NCBI GenBank assembly: GCA_916613615.1
Contig: OU744727.1
Span: 20,716,093-20,780,092, forward strand
DNA: 64,000 nucleotides
DNA from: Steromphala cineraria
Taxonomy: Eukaryota; Mollusca; Gastropoda; Trochida; Trochidae
Direction: 5' to 3'
Shown here: positions 23,230 through 33,405 of the stretch, piece by piece
Numbering within the stretch: position 1 is the stretch's first letter
Layout of the letters: each line of letters opens with the position of its first letter
Position numbers and translations under genes: made by a program
Notes under the pieces: generated by a model
What the model was told of the DNA's origin: nothing
What the model saw: only the letters and a program-made list of their open reading frames with translations
Database searches by the model: none

Positions 23230-23280
23230 TGCCTATTTAGCACGTCCAAAGGGATTCGAACCCAGGACCTCCGGGTTGAG
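23230..23280 (-). repeat. tRNA-like 3' half with perfect B box next to the LINE end
   Basis: Minus strand reads CAACCCGGAGGTCCTGGGTT then CGAATCCC, containing the pol III B box GGTTCGAATCC. No A box, anticodon arm or acceptor stem is present, so it is not a tRNA gene. It may be the remnant of a tRNA-derived SINE or a tRNA pseudogene hit by the LINE. Confidence 0.5.
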
Positions 23281-24520
23281 AGTCAAGTCAAAGTCAAAGT
23301 CAAAAGGTGTTTAACTGTTTATTTGTAATGAGGCCAAGGGCCCATATACAAGAAATATAAAATACAATATATCTGATATAAAAATGAGTTTAAACAGTTT
23401 CTTAGTAGATAGTTCTTTTTACATAAGCATGGTAGATAAAATATTGCATACATCGTATTACAATGCCCTGGGATGTACACAGTAGTGTCTTAAATTTATT
23501 AACATAAGGTGATTTCCAAACATATTCTTGCAGAAATTTGACTCGCAAATCTTTATATAAATGGCATTCGAGAGTGAAATGGTATTTATCCTCTATAGCA
23601 CTACAACAAATAGGACATATACGTAAGGAACGATTAATTGATTGCCATCTACCTTTATTGTTGCTGAGCGGTAAGACGTTACATCTAAATTTGATGGAAG
23701 TTGATCGTACCTTTTCATCAATTAAGATATGCAAGTACCTTTCTGGTTCAAATGTGAATTTATAGACTTTGTACATCATGTACCTGGAGCTATTGTTTAA
23801 TGTAGATATCCAACTTTGAGAGAATTCGTTTATCAATGCATTTTTGAATATTTGTAAAAAAGCAAATTCATCACCTACACATTGGTTTATCCAGATATAA
23901 CCAAAACCATGAGAAAACAATATATACTTTGTGAATGACACCCAACTCTTCTTTCCCATGTCATCATAATACATTAACATGTTGTATGCCTTCTTTGGTA
24001 GTCTGCTGTTGCTCATTTTGAGCAATTTAAACCAGTATCGTACATCACGTAGGTATGCATTGATATAAATCGGGTAGCGGCCACATTCGCCATACACAAT
24101 GGCATTAGGAGTTTGTTTTCCTTAGTTTTTAAAAACCGTTTACAGGCTAACAGATGTACCTTTTCTAATTGTTCTTATTGTTTAACTCCCCACATCTCAC
24201 ATCCATAAAGGAGTATTGGCAAAACCTGTGCATCAAATATTTTGAAATATGTTTTTGGATCAATCATCCCAATTTTGTTCAATTTTACAATGATTTCCAT
24301 CATTGATCTTTTATCCCGACTTGCCAAATCCGATATGCATTTTGTCATTTTCGAATTACTTGAGAACCAAACCCCTAAATATTTATAATTGTTTACAGTG
24401 TCGATTGTATTCCCTTGTGTTGAGAGTCCTACACTGTACCTGTTCGGCCAAAGAGATAATATCCCTCCAGCCAAAGCCAGCAGGAATGCTTTTGACTTCC
24501 CCCTGTTACACCTATATGAT
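23281..24520 (-). mobile_element. 5'-truncated, frameshifted LINE (reverse transcriptase C-terminus and Cys/His domain)
   Basis: Minus strand. From 24474 the product has NTIDTVNNYKYLGVWFSSNS and QVLPILLYGCEMWGVKQ, the usual end of a non-LTR reverse transcriptase. After a frame change (between 24174 and 24097) a 231-codon frame follows to 23402, with SIKFRCNVLPLSNNKGRW and a zinc-knuckle-like CPICCSAIEDKYHFTLECH, as in many CR1/L2/RTE-like LINEs. The 3' end carries TTTGACTTTGACTTTGACTT. The endonuclease and the RT active site are missing. Clade not assigned. Confidence 0.85.
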
Positions 24521-25377
24521 TCACAATCATAAATGTGCAGTCATATATGAATCATTGAAAACCAGATTTGGTGACTATTGATTATGGTTAGCTATTGTTA
24601 GCATTTCATTTGTTATTCCATAATGTTAAGAACCCAGTGATAAATTTACCTGCAAGTCCTGCTTCAAATATCTATAAAATTTAGAAAGGACTCACAGAAA
24701 CTTTAGCTTTGAGTAATGGGACGCAAGTTTTTTTGGTGGTACTATTTGCTTACTTATTAGAGGATGTATTTAAATCTGTTGGGATTTAGAAGACTTTTTG
24801 GTAGTGGGTCCCATGACTCTGAGTCTCTGAGAGTCATATCTGTAAATTGATCACAGTGTGTGAAAACCTACATCATTACAGTACACTTTCTAGGCATGAT
24901 CATTTATGCAATGTCCCCATGCAGATTTGATTGTTTTGATGTTGAGATGTACAAAACTGATAGGCCTATGTGTTACCATTCCGGCATTCGTGGCAGGCAT
25001 ATACTGTTGAACAAACACAACTTATGAGGCATCAAAAGACATCCATATCATTTACAAATTATGAATCTATGATTGCGGTAAATGTTGAGCTGCTATGGAT
25101 AACAACAGGTATAGAAATATCCTATTCTTTGGACACTTTCAATATTTTTCACATTCATTAACTACATGCCATGTGTTCGGCTCATCCTCTAATTGGTCCT
25201 ATCTGAAGTTTTAGTGTGAATTAATTACACCGATTAAGACATAAAGTTTACCTCAAACCCATATACATACTTACAATGTTTCCCGTGTTACTGATAGGCC
25301 TATTCTTTTATCTGAAATATTCTTGTCAATCCGATCTTCCCATGTCAACAAAGCACGCCTCCACTTGTGTATAGATT

Positions 25378-25429
25378 GGTCACATGATTCCATTGATCGT
25401 CACATGACTTGTAACATAAGTCACGTGAC
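25378..25429. promoter_or_regulatory. Cluster of three E-boxes including a perfect CLEAR-type site
   Basis: GTCACATGAT (25379), GTCACATGAC (25400) and GTCACGTGAC (25420-25429) occur within 52 bp. The last is the exact CLEAR/TFEB-type palindrome that marks promoters of lysosomal genes in vertebrates. It is about 3.3 kb upstream of the NAGA start codon on the correct side, and NAGA seems to have a non-coding 5' exon. Whether this is its promoter is not shown by the sequence. Confidence 0.35.
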
Positions 25430-25844
25430 TAGACTGCGGTCAGTCTAGATCTGTTTAAATAAGGAATCCTGTTGTTATTTACTGCTTATTCACTATAGTT
25501 CTGTAGGTGTCTCATCAAATTCTTTTTTAATACCTGATGGTAAATATAAAATTGGCGATCGAAATCTTTTCTCTAAGAATGAATTAAAAATCATTATTAC
25601 TGAAAGAAGCGTTTATAAAATATCTACCATCGCCCCTTCCACATAAGGCTAACCATAACGTGTGTTGTTCCACTGTAACTTCTGAAGACTCTTCTTATAT
25701 CAGTGAAGAGTTTAAACGGGAAGAACTATTTCAGAAAAATTAACGAAGAAAATAATTTGCATTCATAATGGGAACCTGCAACTAGACCTAACTACCTAAG
25801 TTGCAATTACCGCAATTCGAAAATCGTTATTGGTGGGTTATTGG

Positions 25845-25955
25845 GTACATGTACTCAGTCTAAGTAAACCTAGCCTCAATATAATCCGTTTCACTCAGTA
25901 TAGGAGTGAAACGGATAACATTGAGGCTAGGTTTACTTATAGACTGTACACGTAC
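25845..25955. mobile_element. Foldback element, family A, short hairpin form
   Basis: Arms of about 51 bp with a 7-bp loop. Outer sequences GTACATGTAC / GTACACGTAC and core TAAGTAAACCTAGCCTCAAT / complement. The arms share 35 bp or more with the arm ends of the element at 2589-2860. Confidence 0.85.
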
Positions 25956-27539
25956 TTTATACGAAATGATACAAAATTCAAGGATCGAAAACATCAAGGC
26001 GAAAGGTTAATTCCACACTATTTATGATCGTACCTTACATCATGTTCTGTTTTTATGTGCGTTTATGTAATTGTAATGTATATGATTTGTTAGTATCTCA
26101 TTATTATATCCATAGGTATAAAATATCTGTGCTCTCATTTCCCCGTTGGCCTGAAACGGTACAAGGATCAATACTGAATCGTTGCTACTTTCTTCAATAA
26201 AGAAGTTGATCATCAATTAAACTCTTGTCTTTGTATGCCAGAGACACTTAAAAAATAGAACTTCAGCCCCGCGTCAATTTAAGGCTTTGTGGTATATAAC
26301 TTCAATCGTAGGCCTATATGGTGTTTATATTTCATTGTGTACTCTATTGGTGTATATTTCATAGGCTTTTTGCAGCAAGATTGTTTCTATGGAAAGTTTC
26401 GTCAGAAGCATATTTCTATTAGTATAATCGATCTCTATACCACATAATTTAGTGTTTTCTGGTTACAGCATAGCATTCACTTGTAACTTGATGCTTTGAC
26501 TAAGTGTTATGATGCATTTAAATTTACTAAATATCTAAGAGATATATGATGTTAATTATAACACACATTTGCAGTAGTTTGAATAAAAGTACGTATTGGT
26601 GTCCGGTTAATGTTTTGTTAAAATTTCTTCACGCAGGGGTAAGAAATAGAATTTACACTATCATGACCCCTACCATGCTAAAAATGTTTTCCATATTGTA
26701 AAGAATAGACACCTAAAGTTATTGATTTGCGCATAGAATGTCTTCTGTGTTGATGAACATTATTTTGTTTTATATCAAAATTAATTTTTGAACAATTTGT
26801 TAAAGTTATAGTTGATCTTTTTAACAAATATATAAAACACTTTAAGTATTCTTTGAACGATCAGTTTATCAGTTTGAGAGTACGACATCAAAACCTCGAA
26901 ATATTTTTAACCGAAAATTTTACATATAATAAATTCATCTGATGTGTGCACTTTTTTCGCCTGTCAGTTTATTCAGTGATACTTTCTGCTATAGCAGTTT
27001 GTGGTTATTTGGAACCATAGAATTATCTGTTCCTTGTTTTTCTACTTGATCATGTGGCATTTTGTTCTAATTGATACACTTACACTTAGTGTAGTCTTAT
27101 GCCCACACTGTCTTTCGTGATTTTTTTGTCCTTAACATTATCAATTTGTATCCACATACTGTTTAATGACTTACACAACTCCACATATACCTTTGTTTTC
27201 ACTTTATTTTGAAAAAAGAACCCAATGTTTGAACTTCATCACTCCCTTTACCAACTCTATCAAGTTGTTGATATCCTCTGTATATGTATCCTGTTACTAC
27301 TACTATGTTGGATGTTAACGGAAATCGCATGTAACTGTATGTACCAAAAAAGAAATATATTTTTTTATCCTGTTTGATATGATCTGCAGTTAACTGCACA
27401 GAAACTGTAATTTGCAAGAGGCTACTTTCTATTATATAAGATATGAAACAAATTGTATTGAATTATATTTCAGGGACTAAACATGCTAAATATTAGTCTA
27501 TATTAAGTGTTACCTGTTAAGAACAAAATCATTTTAGGT

Positions 27540-28619
27540 TACTTGGTACTATAAAACTTTGTGTTACATTGTGCTTTAGCATATTGTGTAACTGAGTAAT
27601 TGTTTTAGCATTTCATGTTTATTCATCTACAACACTGTGCGTTGCTTATATCACTTTATAGTGTTACTCGATAATGTCGCATTTTGTGTTAATTTGTAGT
27701 GTTTGTGTTACTTTGTACATTAAAATTTGATGTTCCTTGGTGCTATGGATTTTTTTCCCCGAACTGTCGCATTTTTTCAAAGGTTACTATTTGATATGAC
27801 GTTATGTGTTACTAATTTACTATGTACCACTGATAGTGACTTTTAACTATAGCATTTGTCTTACCTTGTACAATAGCATTTCGCGTTACTCGGTACAATA
27901 TAGCATTTTGTGTTACTGAATAAAATAGCATTTTATGTTGCTGAGTACAATAGCATTTTGTGTTACTGAGCGCAATAGCATTTTGTGTTACTGAATAAAA
28001 CAGCATTTTATGTTGCTGAGTACAATAGCATTTTGTGTTACTGAATAAAATAACATTTTATGTTGCTGAGTACAATAGCATTTTGTGTTACTGAGCGCAA
28101 TAGTATTTTGTGTTACTGAATACAATAGCATTTTGTGTTACTGAGTACAATACAGTTTGTGTTACTGAGTACAATAGCATTTTGTGTTACTGAGTACAAT
28201 AGCATTTTATGTTACTGAGTACAATAGCATTTTGTGTTACTGAGTACAATAGCATTTTGTGTTACTGAGTACAATAGCATTTTATGTTGCTGAGTACAAT
28301 AGCATTTTGTGTTACTGAATACAATAGCATTTTGTGTTACTGAGTACAATAGCATTTTGTGTTACTGAGTACAATAGCATTTTGTGGTACTGAGTACAAT
28401 AGCATTTTATGTTGCTGAGTACAATAGCATTTTGTGTTACTGAATACAAAAGCATTTTGTGTTACTGAGTACAATAGCATTTTGTGATACTGAGTACAAT
28501 AGCATTTTGTGTTACTGAGTACAATAGCGTTTTATGTTGCTGAGTACAATAGCATTTTGTGTTACTGAGTACAATAGCATTTTGTGTTACTGAGTGCAAT
28601 AGCATTTTGTGGTACTGAG
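27540..28619. repeat. 25-bp satellite array, left part
   Basis: Unit about GAGTACAATAGCATTTTGTG+TTACT (25 bp). Copies are badly degenerate from about 27540 to 27860 and nearly identical from 27860 on (about 30 copies). Variant units (TGAATAAAATAGC with ATGTTGC, TGAGTACAATAGC, TGAGCGCAATAGC) alternate in 27915-28130, giving a short higher-order period of about 75 bp. Not a CRISPR array: there are no unique spacers. Confidence 0.93.
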
Positions 28620-28750
28620 TAGGGGAGAGTGGGGCAAGACGCCCAGTTGGGGTAAAACGCCTATGCTGCGTGACGCACAGAGCAACGTCATGTACTGAGT
28701 TATTTCCCTTTGTTAGTCTCGCTTTCAGGTTAAATGTCGTCTGTCAATGG

Positions 28751-31700
28751 ATGAATGCTCGGTCCGCGAAAAAGTAAGTATTTTAAATGATTTTATGTAT
28801 TTAGATGAAATATTTTATAAAATTTGGTACACAATTCAGTAATTGTTGAAATTCTGTTGAACCAGATATCTTCCTTCATTCGTTGTTACACCATTTCACG
28901 TCAACTCTTTAACATAACTACACTAGTTACAGAGTGATATTTTCACCTGGTTTTGTGCTAGGATTTGTGTAACAATCAAGTACCCTTTGGGGTAAAACGC
29001 CCTTAGTCGTGTGGGGTAAGTCGCCCAGTGTGGGCGTTTTACCCCACAACCTGGGCGTTTTACCCCATCAATAAAAAAAACTTGGAACAAAAACATTATC
29101 TCCCCTGTCATTGAGTCGGGTCACGTGACGACGCTGTAGCAGACGACTTCCTAGTAACCGACGTGATAGCCAAATTCAAGGCAAAATAAGAACTTCTCGC
29201 TTTTTTAATGCAGGGTGAAAATACGACAAAAACTTATGGAACATAAATAGGCTACATAGCGCTTTCGATTACCGACGTATTGTTACTGTTGTAGTAATGT
29301 TGCTATGCCAGCCGGTGCTGAGCTGGAGTTTCGACGTCTGTAGAATTTGAAAATTGGGGTTATCACCGCTCATGTGAATTATAGGTCGCATTGATTCAAT
29401 GAAAAAACGTGTGCTAAGCTTTGATGTGCAGAGATGATGGATTCAAATATTGAACAAAGAGAAAATTTTTCCGTTTTGCAAGAGGACTTTTGGCTCTACC
29501 CATTTTAACATGTAAAGTAGGTCCGGGTATTTCCGCTCACTTTTGGACGCGATGTCATATCGACACATCACAATAAGATATGGACCAAATATTTTAATTC
29601 AGCCAGACAAATAAACTTTTCAACTTCATAAATTGAAGATTTTTACTAAAAAATATCCTATTTAATTAAGATAATTAGGCAATAACATCGTAGTTCACGA
29701 GTAGGCTAATTCCAATCAGCTGGGCCAATCCCGCTCACCCTTGTGGGTAATTCCGCTCAGTACCAAAATGTTACGTTTTTCCACCATAAATGTTATCAAT
29801 TCATATTTCTACTGTAGTTTCAGTATCAATGATTAGATTTTGTTATTGATAAATTATTCTTTTAGGTGCGACCATTTACCAATATGTTTCAAACACTTGG
29901 TATTCAAAATGCTTGACTCATTTCCAATCTGAATCATTACATTTTATTCCAAATGTTTAAGCACAAACGGCAAGTTAATGAACAAGATTTCAATTTTTTC
30001 TAATTTTGTTTTAGGAAAATGACTGGGAAGTACAAAAGGAAATCAGAGCGAGGAGAGTATGGAGAAAGCAAACTCAGAGAAGCCTTGAATGCCCTAGCTA
30101 ATGGAGAGTCTTTAATAGGGACCAGTAAGTTGTTCGGTGTTCCAGCTAGGACTTTGCGACGACATCGGGATCAGCAGGTCACATTGCCAGGAAGGATAAA
30201 CTTGGGACGTCATCAGACTGCGCTACCAATTCACTTTGAAAATGAATTGAAAAATCACATCTTAGCTATGGAACGGGGCTTGTATGGGTTGGGGACGAAG
30301 GAGGTGAGGAAATTGGCTTTTGATATTGCAGAAAGGTCGCACATCCCTGATCCATTCAATGTGAACAAGAGAATGGCTGGAAAAGACTGGTTGATGAACT
30401 TCCTTGAGAGACATTGTCTTACACTGCGGCAGCCACAGGCCACAAGTTTAGCCAGGGCAAGTGGTTTCAACAAACCTAAAGTCGGACAGTTCCTCAGCCT
30501 TTATGTGGATATCCTTAAAAGCGGAAACTTCCAGCCTTCACATGTGTGGAATATGGATGAAACAGGACTGACCACAGTTCAGAAACCAGGAAAATTATGG
30601 CAATGAAAGGAGAAAAGCAGGTCGGAAAAGCAACCAGTGCAGAACGTGGTGAACTCGTTACATTTATTTGTGGAATGAATGCTTCGGGATGTTTTCTGCC
30701 ACCATTTTACATATTCCCCAGGAAGAGGATGAATGATGGTCTCATGGCTGGAGCTCCTCCTCAAGCAGTGAGATATGCCAATGGAACAGGCTGGAGTGAT
30801 TCTGACATGTTCATCAAATGGCTTCAACACTTTGTTAACTTCACAAAGTCAACAAAAGATTCCCCTCACATCATCCTTCTCGACGGTCATCATGGTCACA
30901 AAACTCTGTCTGCCATTGAATTCTGCCGTGATCATGGTGTTGAAATGCTGACGTTCCCACCACATTGCACTCATCGCATGCAGCCTCTGGATCGTACCTA
31001 CTTCAAGTCATTGAAAGGCGCTTTCAATACAGCTGCTGATAGCTGGATGGCAGTACACCCAGGCAAACGAATTTCCATTTATGATATTTCAGATCTATCA
31101 GGAAGAGCATTTATGCACTCGGCAACTCCAGAAAGAGCCTTAAAGGGTTTCAAGACATGTGGACTCTGGCCACTAGATCCTGATATATTCACAGAGTCAG
31201 ATTTCACACCAGCTTTGGTGACAGACGAAGACCAGACAGAGCATAGCAATGTTGATGTTCTCTTTCCCTCCTTAGGGATACAAGTTGATGGAGCTTCTGA
31301 ACCACCTTCAACGGCAGCCCCCGAAAAGGAATCCTCTAGTGTGAAACAACCAGATCTGTGTACTTCAAGAACTGGACAGCAACCATCAGTCCCCGAGTCT
31401 TTTCTTTCTGCCAATAACAATCAGTCCCAGTCCGTTATACTGACATGTGGTGATGGCCGCTGTTTGTTCAGAAGTTTGGTGACCGGAATGGACCCACATC
31501 TTCAGGCATCAGCGAGGAATGAACATGGAAGGATCATTGATCCAATACTTGCGATTGCAGAGAAGACCAAAGCTGATGGATTGAGAAGTCAGATGATCAA
31601 TTTCATGTGTGAACATTTTGAAAACTACGACAGTATTGATTAGGCATTAGTGAATGCGGATATGCCATCCTGGATTACCTACTCGTCAATGGAAGACAGG

Positions 31701-32387
31701 ATCGGAGTTATGTCTGAGCCATGTACAATGCCCGGAGAGCTTGAGATCATCTCAACTTCCAAGGTTCTTCACAGGCCCATCATTATCCTAAACACCGAGA
31801 AGCAAGTCATCAGTAGGTATGGTACAAACTTCACAGCTCAGCCTTTGCTTGTCCAGTACCACAGCTCTGAAAATGATTCAGGACACTATGACTGTGTTGT
31901 TCTTTTGCCAGTTACAACTTTCGCATCTACCCACCAAACCCCAAAAGAAAACGTCAATGTCGCTCAATCACAGCAAAGTGTATTAGGAGTTGAAGAAATT
32001 CGGAAACTGATCCAAGTGTTGTCACCATTGCCAAAACTGCACAACAAGCGACCATGATCACGCAAGTCAGAGTCTTCGGCAGTCCTAACATCGTCTCCGT
32101 ATAGAAAAGAACTCACCAACAAACAGATCAAGAAATCGGCAGCTCCAAGAAAACGAAAAACAAAGAAAAAGGGAAAAAAGAATCAGATCAAAAAGCGTTT
32201 AGTGGAGGATGAGACAAGTGATGAGGACGAGTGTCTCTGCCTGGTATGCTGTGAACTGTACACCAATTCCAAACCTGGAGAGCAATGGGTCCAGTGCCAG
32301 CGATGTACCAATTTGGCACATGAAGACTGCACGCCAGGAAATGCACAATACATATGCCAAAATTGTGATTCCGATGACTCCGAATGA
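28751..32387 (+). pseudogene. Broken pogo-like transposase fused to an OTU protease domain and a PHD finger
   Basis: Main exon 30019-32387, about 790 codons when one missing base is allowed for. Order of domains: psq-type helix-turn-helix (residues about 19-52), CENP-B-like DNA-binding domain (about 72-140), DDE catalytic core with D in WNMDETG (30556), D in LLDGHHGH (30882) and D in MQPLD (30990), the last two 36 positions apart; then an OTU cysteine-protease domain with GDGRCLFRSL (Cys codon 31461), GELEIIS and GHYDCVV (His codon 31884); a lysine/arginine-rich stretch (32130-32200); and a C4HC3 PHD finger (32232-32372). Breaks: a 1-nt loss in an A-run at about 30591, TAG at 31641 in the OTU domain and TGA at 32055 before the basic stretch. 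The two stops look like C-to-T changes. A strong donor (AAAAA/GTAAGT, 28774) and acceptor (TTTTAG, 30014) would add a 23-nt first exon at 28751 that enters in frame. Confidence 0.85.
28985..29070. repeat. Subterminal GGGGTAAAACGCCC repeats of the pogo-like element, 5' side
   Basis: The motif occurs direct at 28988, as GGGGTAAGTCGCCC shortly after and twice inverted (GGGCGTTTTACCCC) before 29066. The same motif occurs at 32588-32655 near the other end. In pogo/Tc1-type elements such subterminal copies commonly serve as extra transposase-binding sites. Confidence 0.7.
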
Positions 32388-32587
32388 GTTTGATGAGATA
32401 AAATATCAAAAAGTGTTGTGACATTTCCAGTAGACTGTTCTGATGTTTCTAGTTAAGAACATTTTAAATTCAAGTTTATTTTATCAGGTTGACTGTTCTC
32501 AATCTTCATGTTACTAAAAATATAATTAAAGACACATAAAAGTGTCTAATCGTACTGGTTTGTTATCTTAGTTTGTTTTGAAATGAT

Positions 32588-32660
32588 GTGGGGTAAAACG
32601 CCCATACTGGGCAACTTGCCCCACACACAAGGGCGTTTTGCCCCATGCATGGGGCAAAAA
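32588..32660. repeat. Subterminal repeats of the pogo-like element, 3' side
   Basis: GGGGTAAAACGCCC followed by GGGCAACTTGCCCC, then GGGCGTTTTGCCCC and a palindromic GCATGGGGCAAAA. They mirror the repeats at 28985-29070. Confidence 0.7.
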
Positions 32661-32850
32661 GGCCAAACATGGTAAAAGTGAAATTTTGCAATTTATCGAA
32701 AGTGATGCGCAAGAAAACAAATTCACTCATACCCTATCGATTGTTTTCAAAAAGAGATATTTTAACATCCAAAGTGTGAAAATAACCCCGATCTATAAAA
32801 TGTAGTAAGACTTTGTTCTTAGCATGGGCGTCTTGCCCCACCTTCCCCTA

Positions 32851-33405
32851 CAATAGCATTTTATGTTGCTGAGTACAATAGCATTTTGTGTTTCTGAATA
32901 CAAAAGCATTTTGTGTTACTGAGTACAATAGCATTTTGTGTTACTGAGTACAATAGCATTTTGTGTTACTGAGTACAATAGCATTTTGTGTTACTGAATA
33001 AAATAGCATTTTGTGTTACTGAGTACAATAGCATTTTGTGTTACTGAGTACAATAGCATTTTGTGTTACTGAATAAAATAGCATTTTGTGTTACTGAGTA
33101 CAATAGCATTTTGTGTTACTGAATACAAAAGCATTTTGTGTTACTGAGTACAATAGCATTTTGTGTTACTGAGTACAATAGCATTTTGTGTTACTGAGTA
33201 CAATAGCATTTTGTGTTACTGAATAAAATAGCATTTTGTGTTACTGAGTACAATAGCATTTTATGTTGCTGAGTACAATAGCATGTTGTGTTACTGAATA
33301 CAATAGCATTTTGTGTTACTGACTACAAAAGCATTTTGTGTTTTTGAGTACAATAGATTTTCGCGTTACTGAGTACAATAGCATTTTGTGTTACTTTATT
33401 AGCCA
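32851..33405. repeat. 25-bp satellite array, right part
   Basis: Same unit and variants as the array left of the pogo-like element, about 22 copies, ending in degenerate copies near 33340-33405. The pogo-like insertion separates the two parts; together they form an array of roughly 50 copies. Confidence 0.93.

Larger units (their letters stand above)
24521..27539. other. Intergenic, no gene seen
   Basis: Apart from the E-box cluster (25378-25429) and the foldback element (25845-25955) I see no coding exon. A non-coding first exon of NAGA could lie here but cannot be placed. Confidence 0.5.
28622..32848 (+). mobile_element. Full-length pogo-like (Tc1/mariner superfamily) DNA transposon with TA target duplication
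   Basis: Terminal inverted repeats: left GGGGAGAGTGGGGCAAGACG (from 28622), right end its complement with two mismatches in about 24 bp (ending 32848). Both ends are flanked by TA (28620-28621 and 32849-32850). The flanks are two halves of one satellite unit: left ...CTGAG-TA, right TA-CAATAGC..., so removing the element and one TA restores the array. Inside lies one decayed transposase gene. Subterminal motifs GGGGTAAAACGCCC recur near both ends (28650, 28990-29066, 32590-32660). The intact 4.2-kb structure suggests a fairly recent insertion, yet the coding region has three breaks. Confidence 0.93.

Noticed and set aside
23230..23280. tRNA gene on the minus strand
   Set aside because: Only the T-arm and B box are present; no A box, anticodon arm or acceptor stem.
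27812..33405. Regular 25-bp repeats that could suggest a CRISPR-like array
   Set aside because: Units are contiguous with no unique spacers, in a eukaryotic intergenic setting; it is a satellite.
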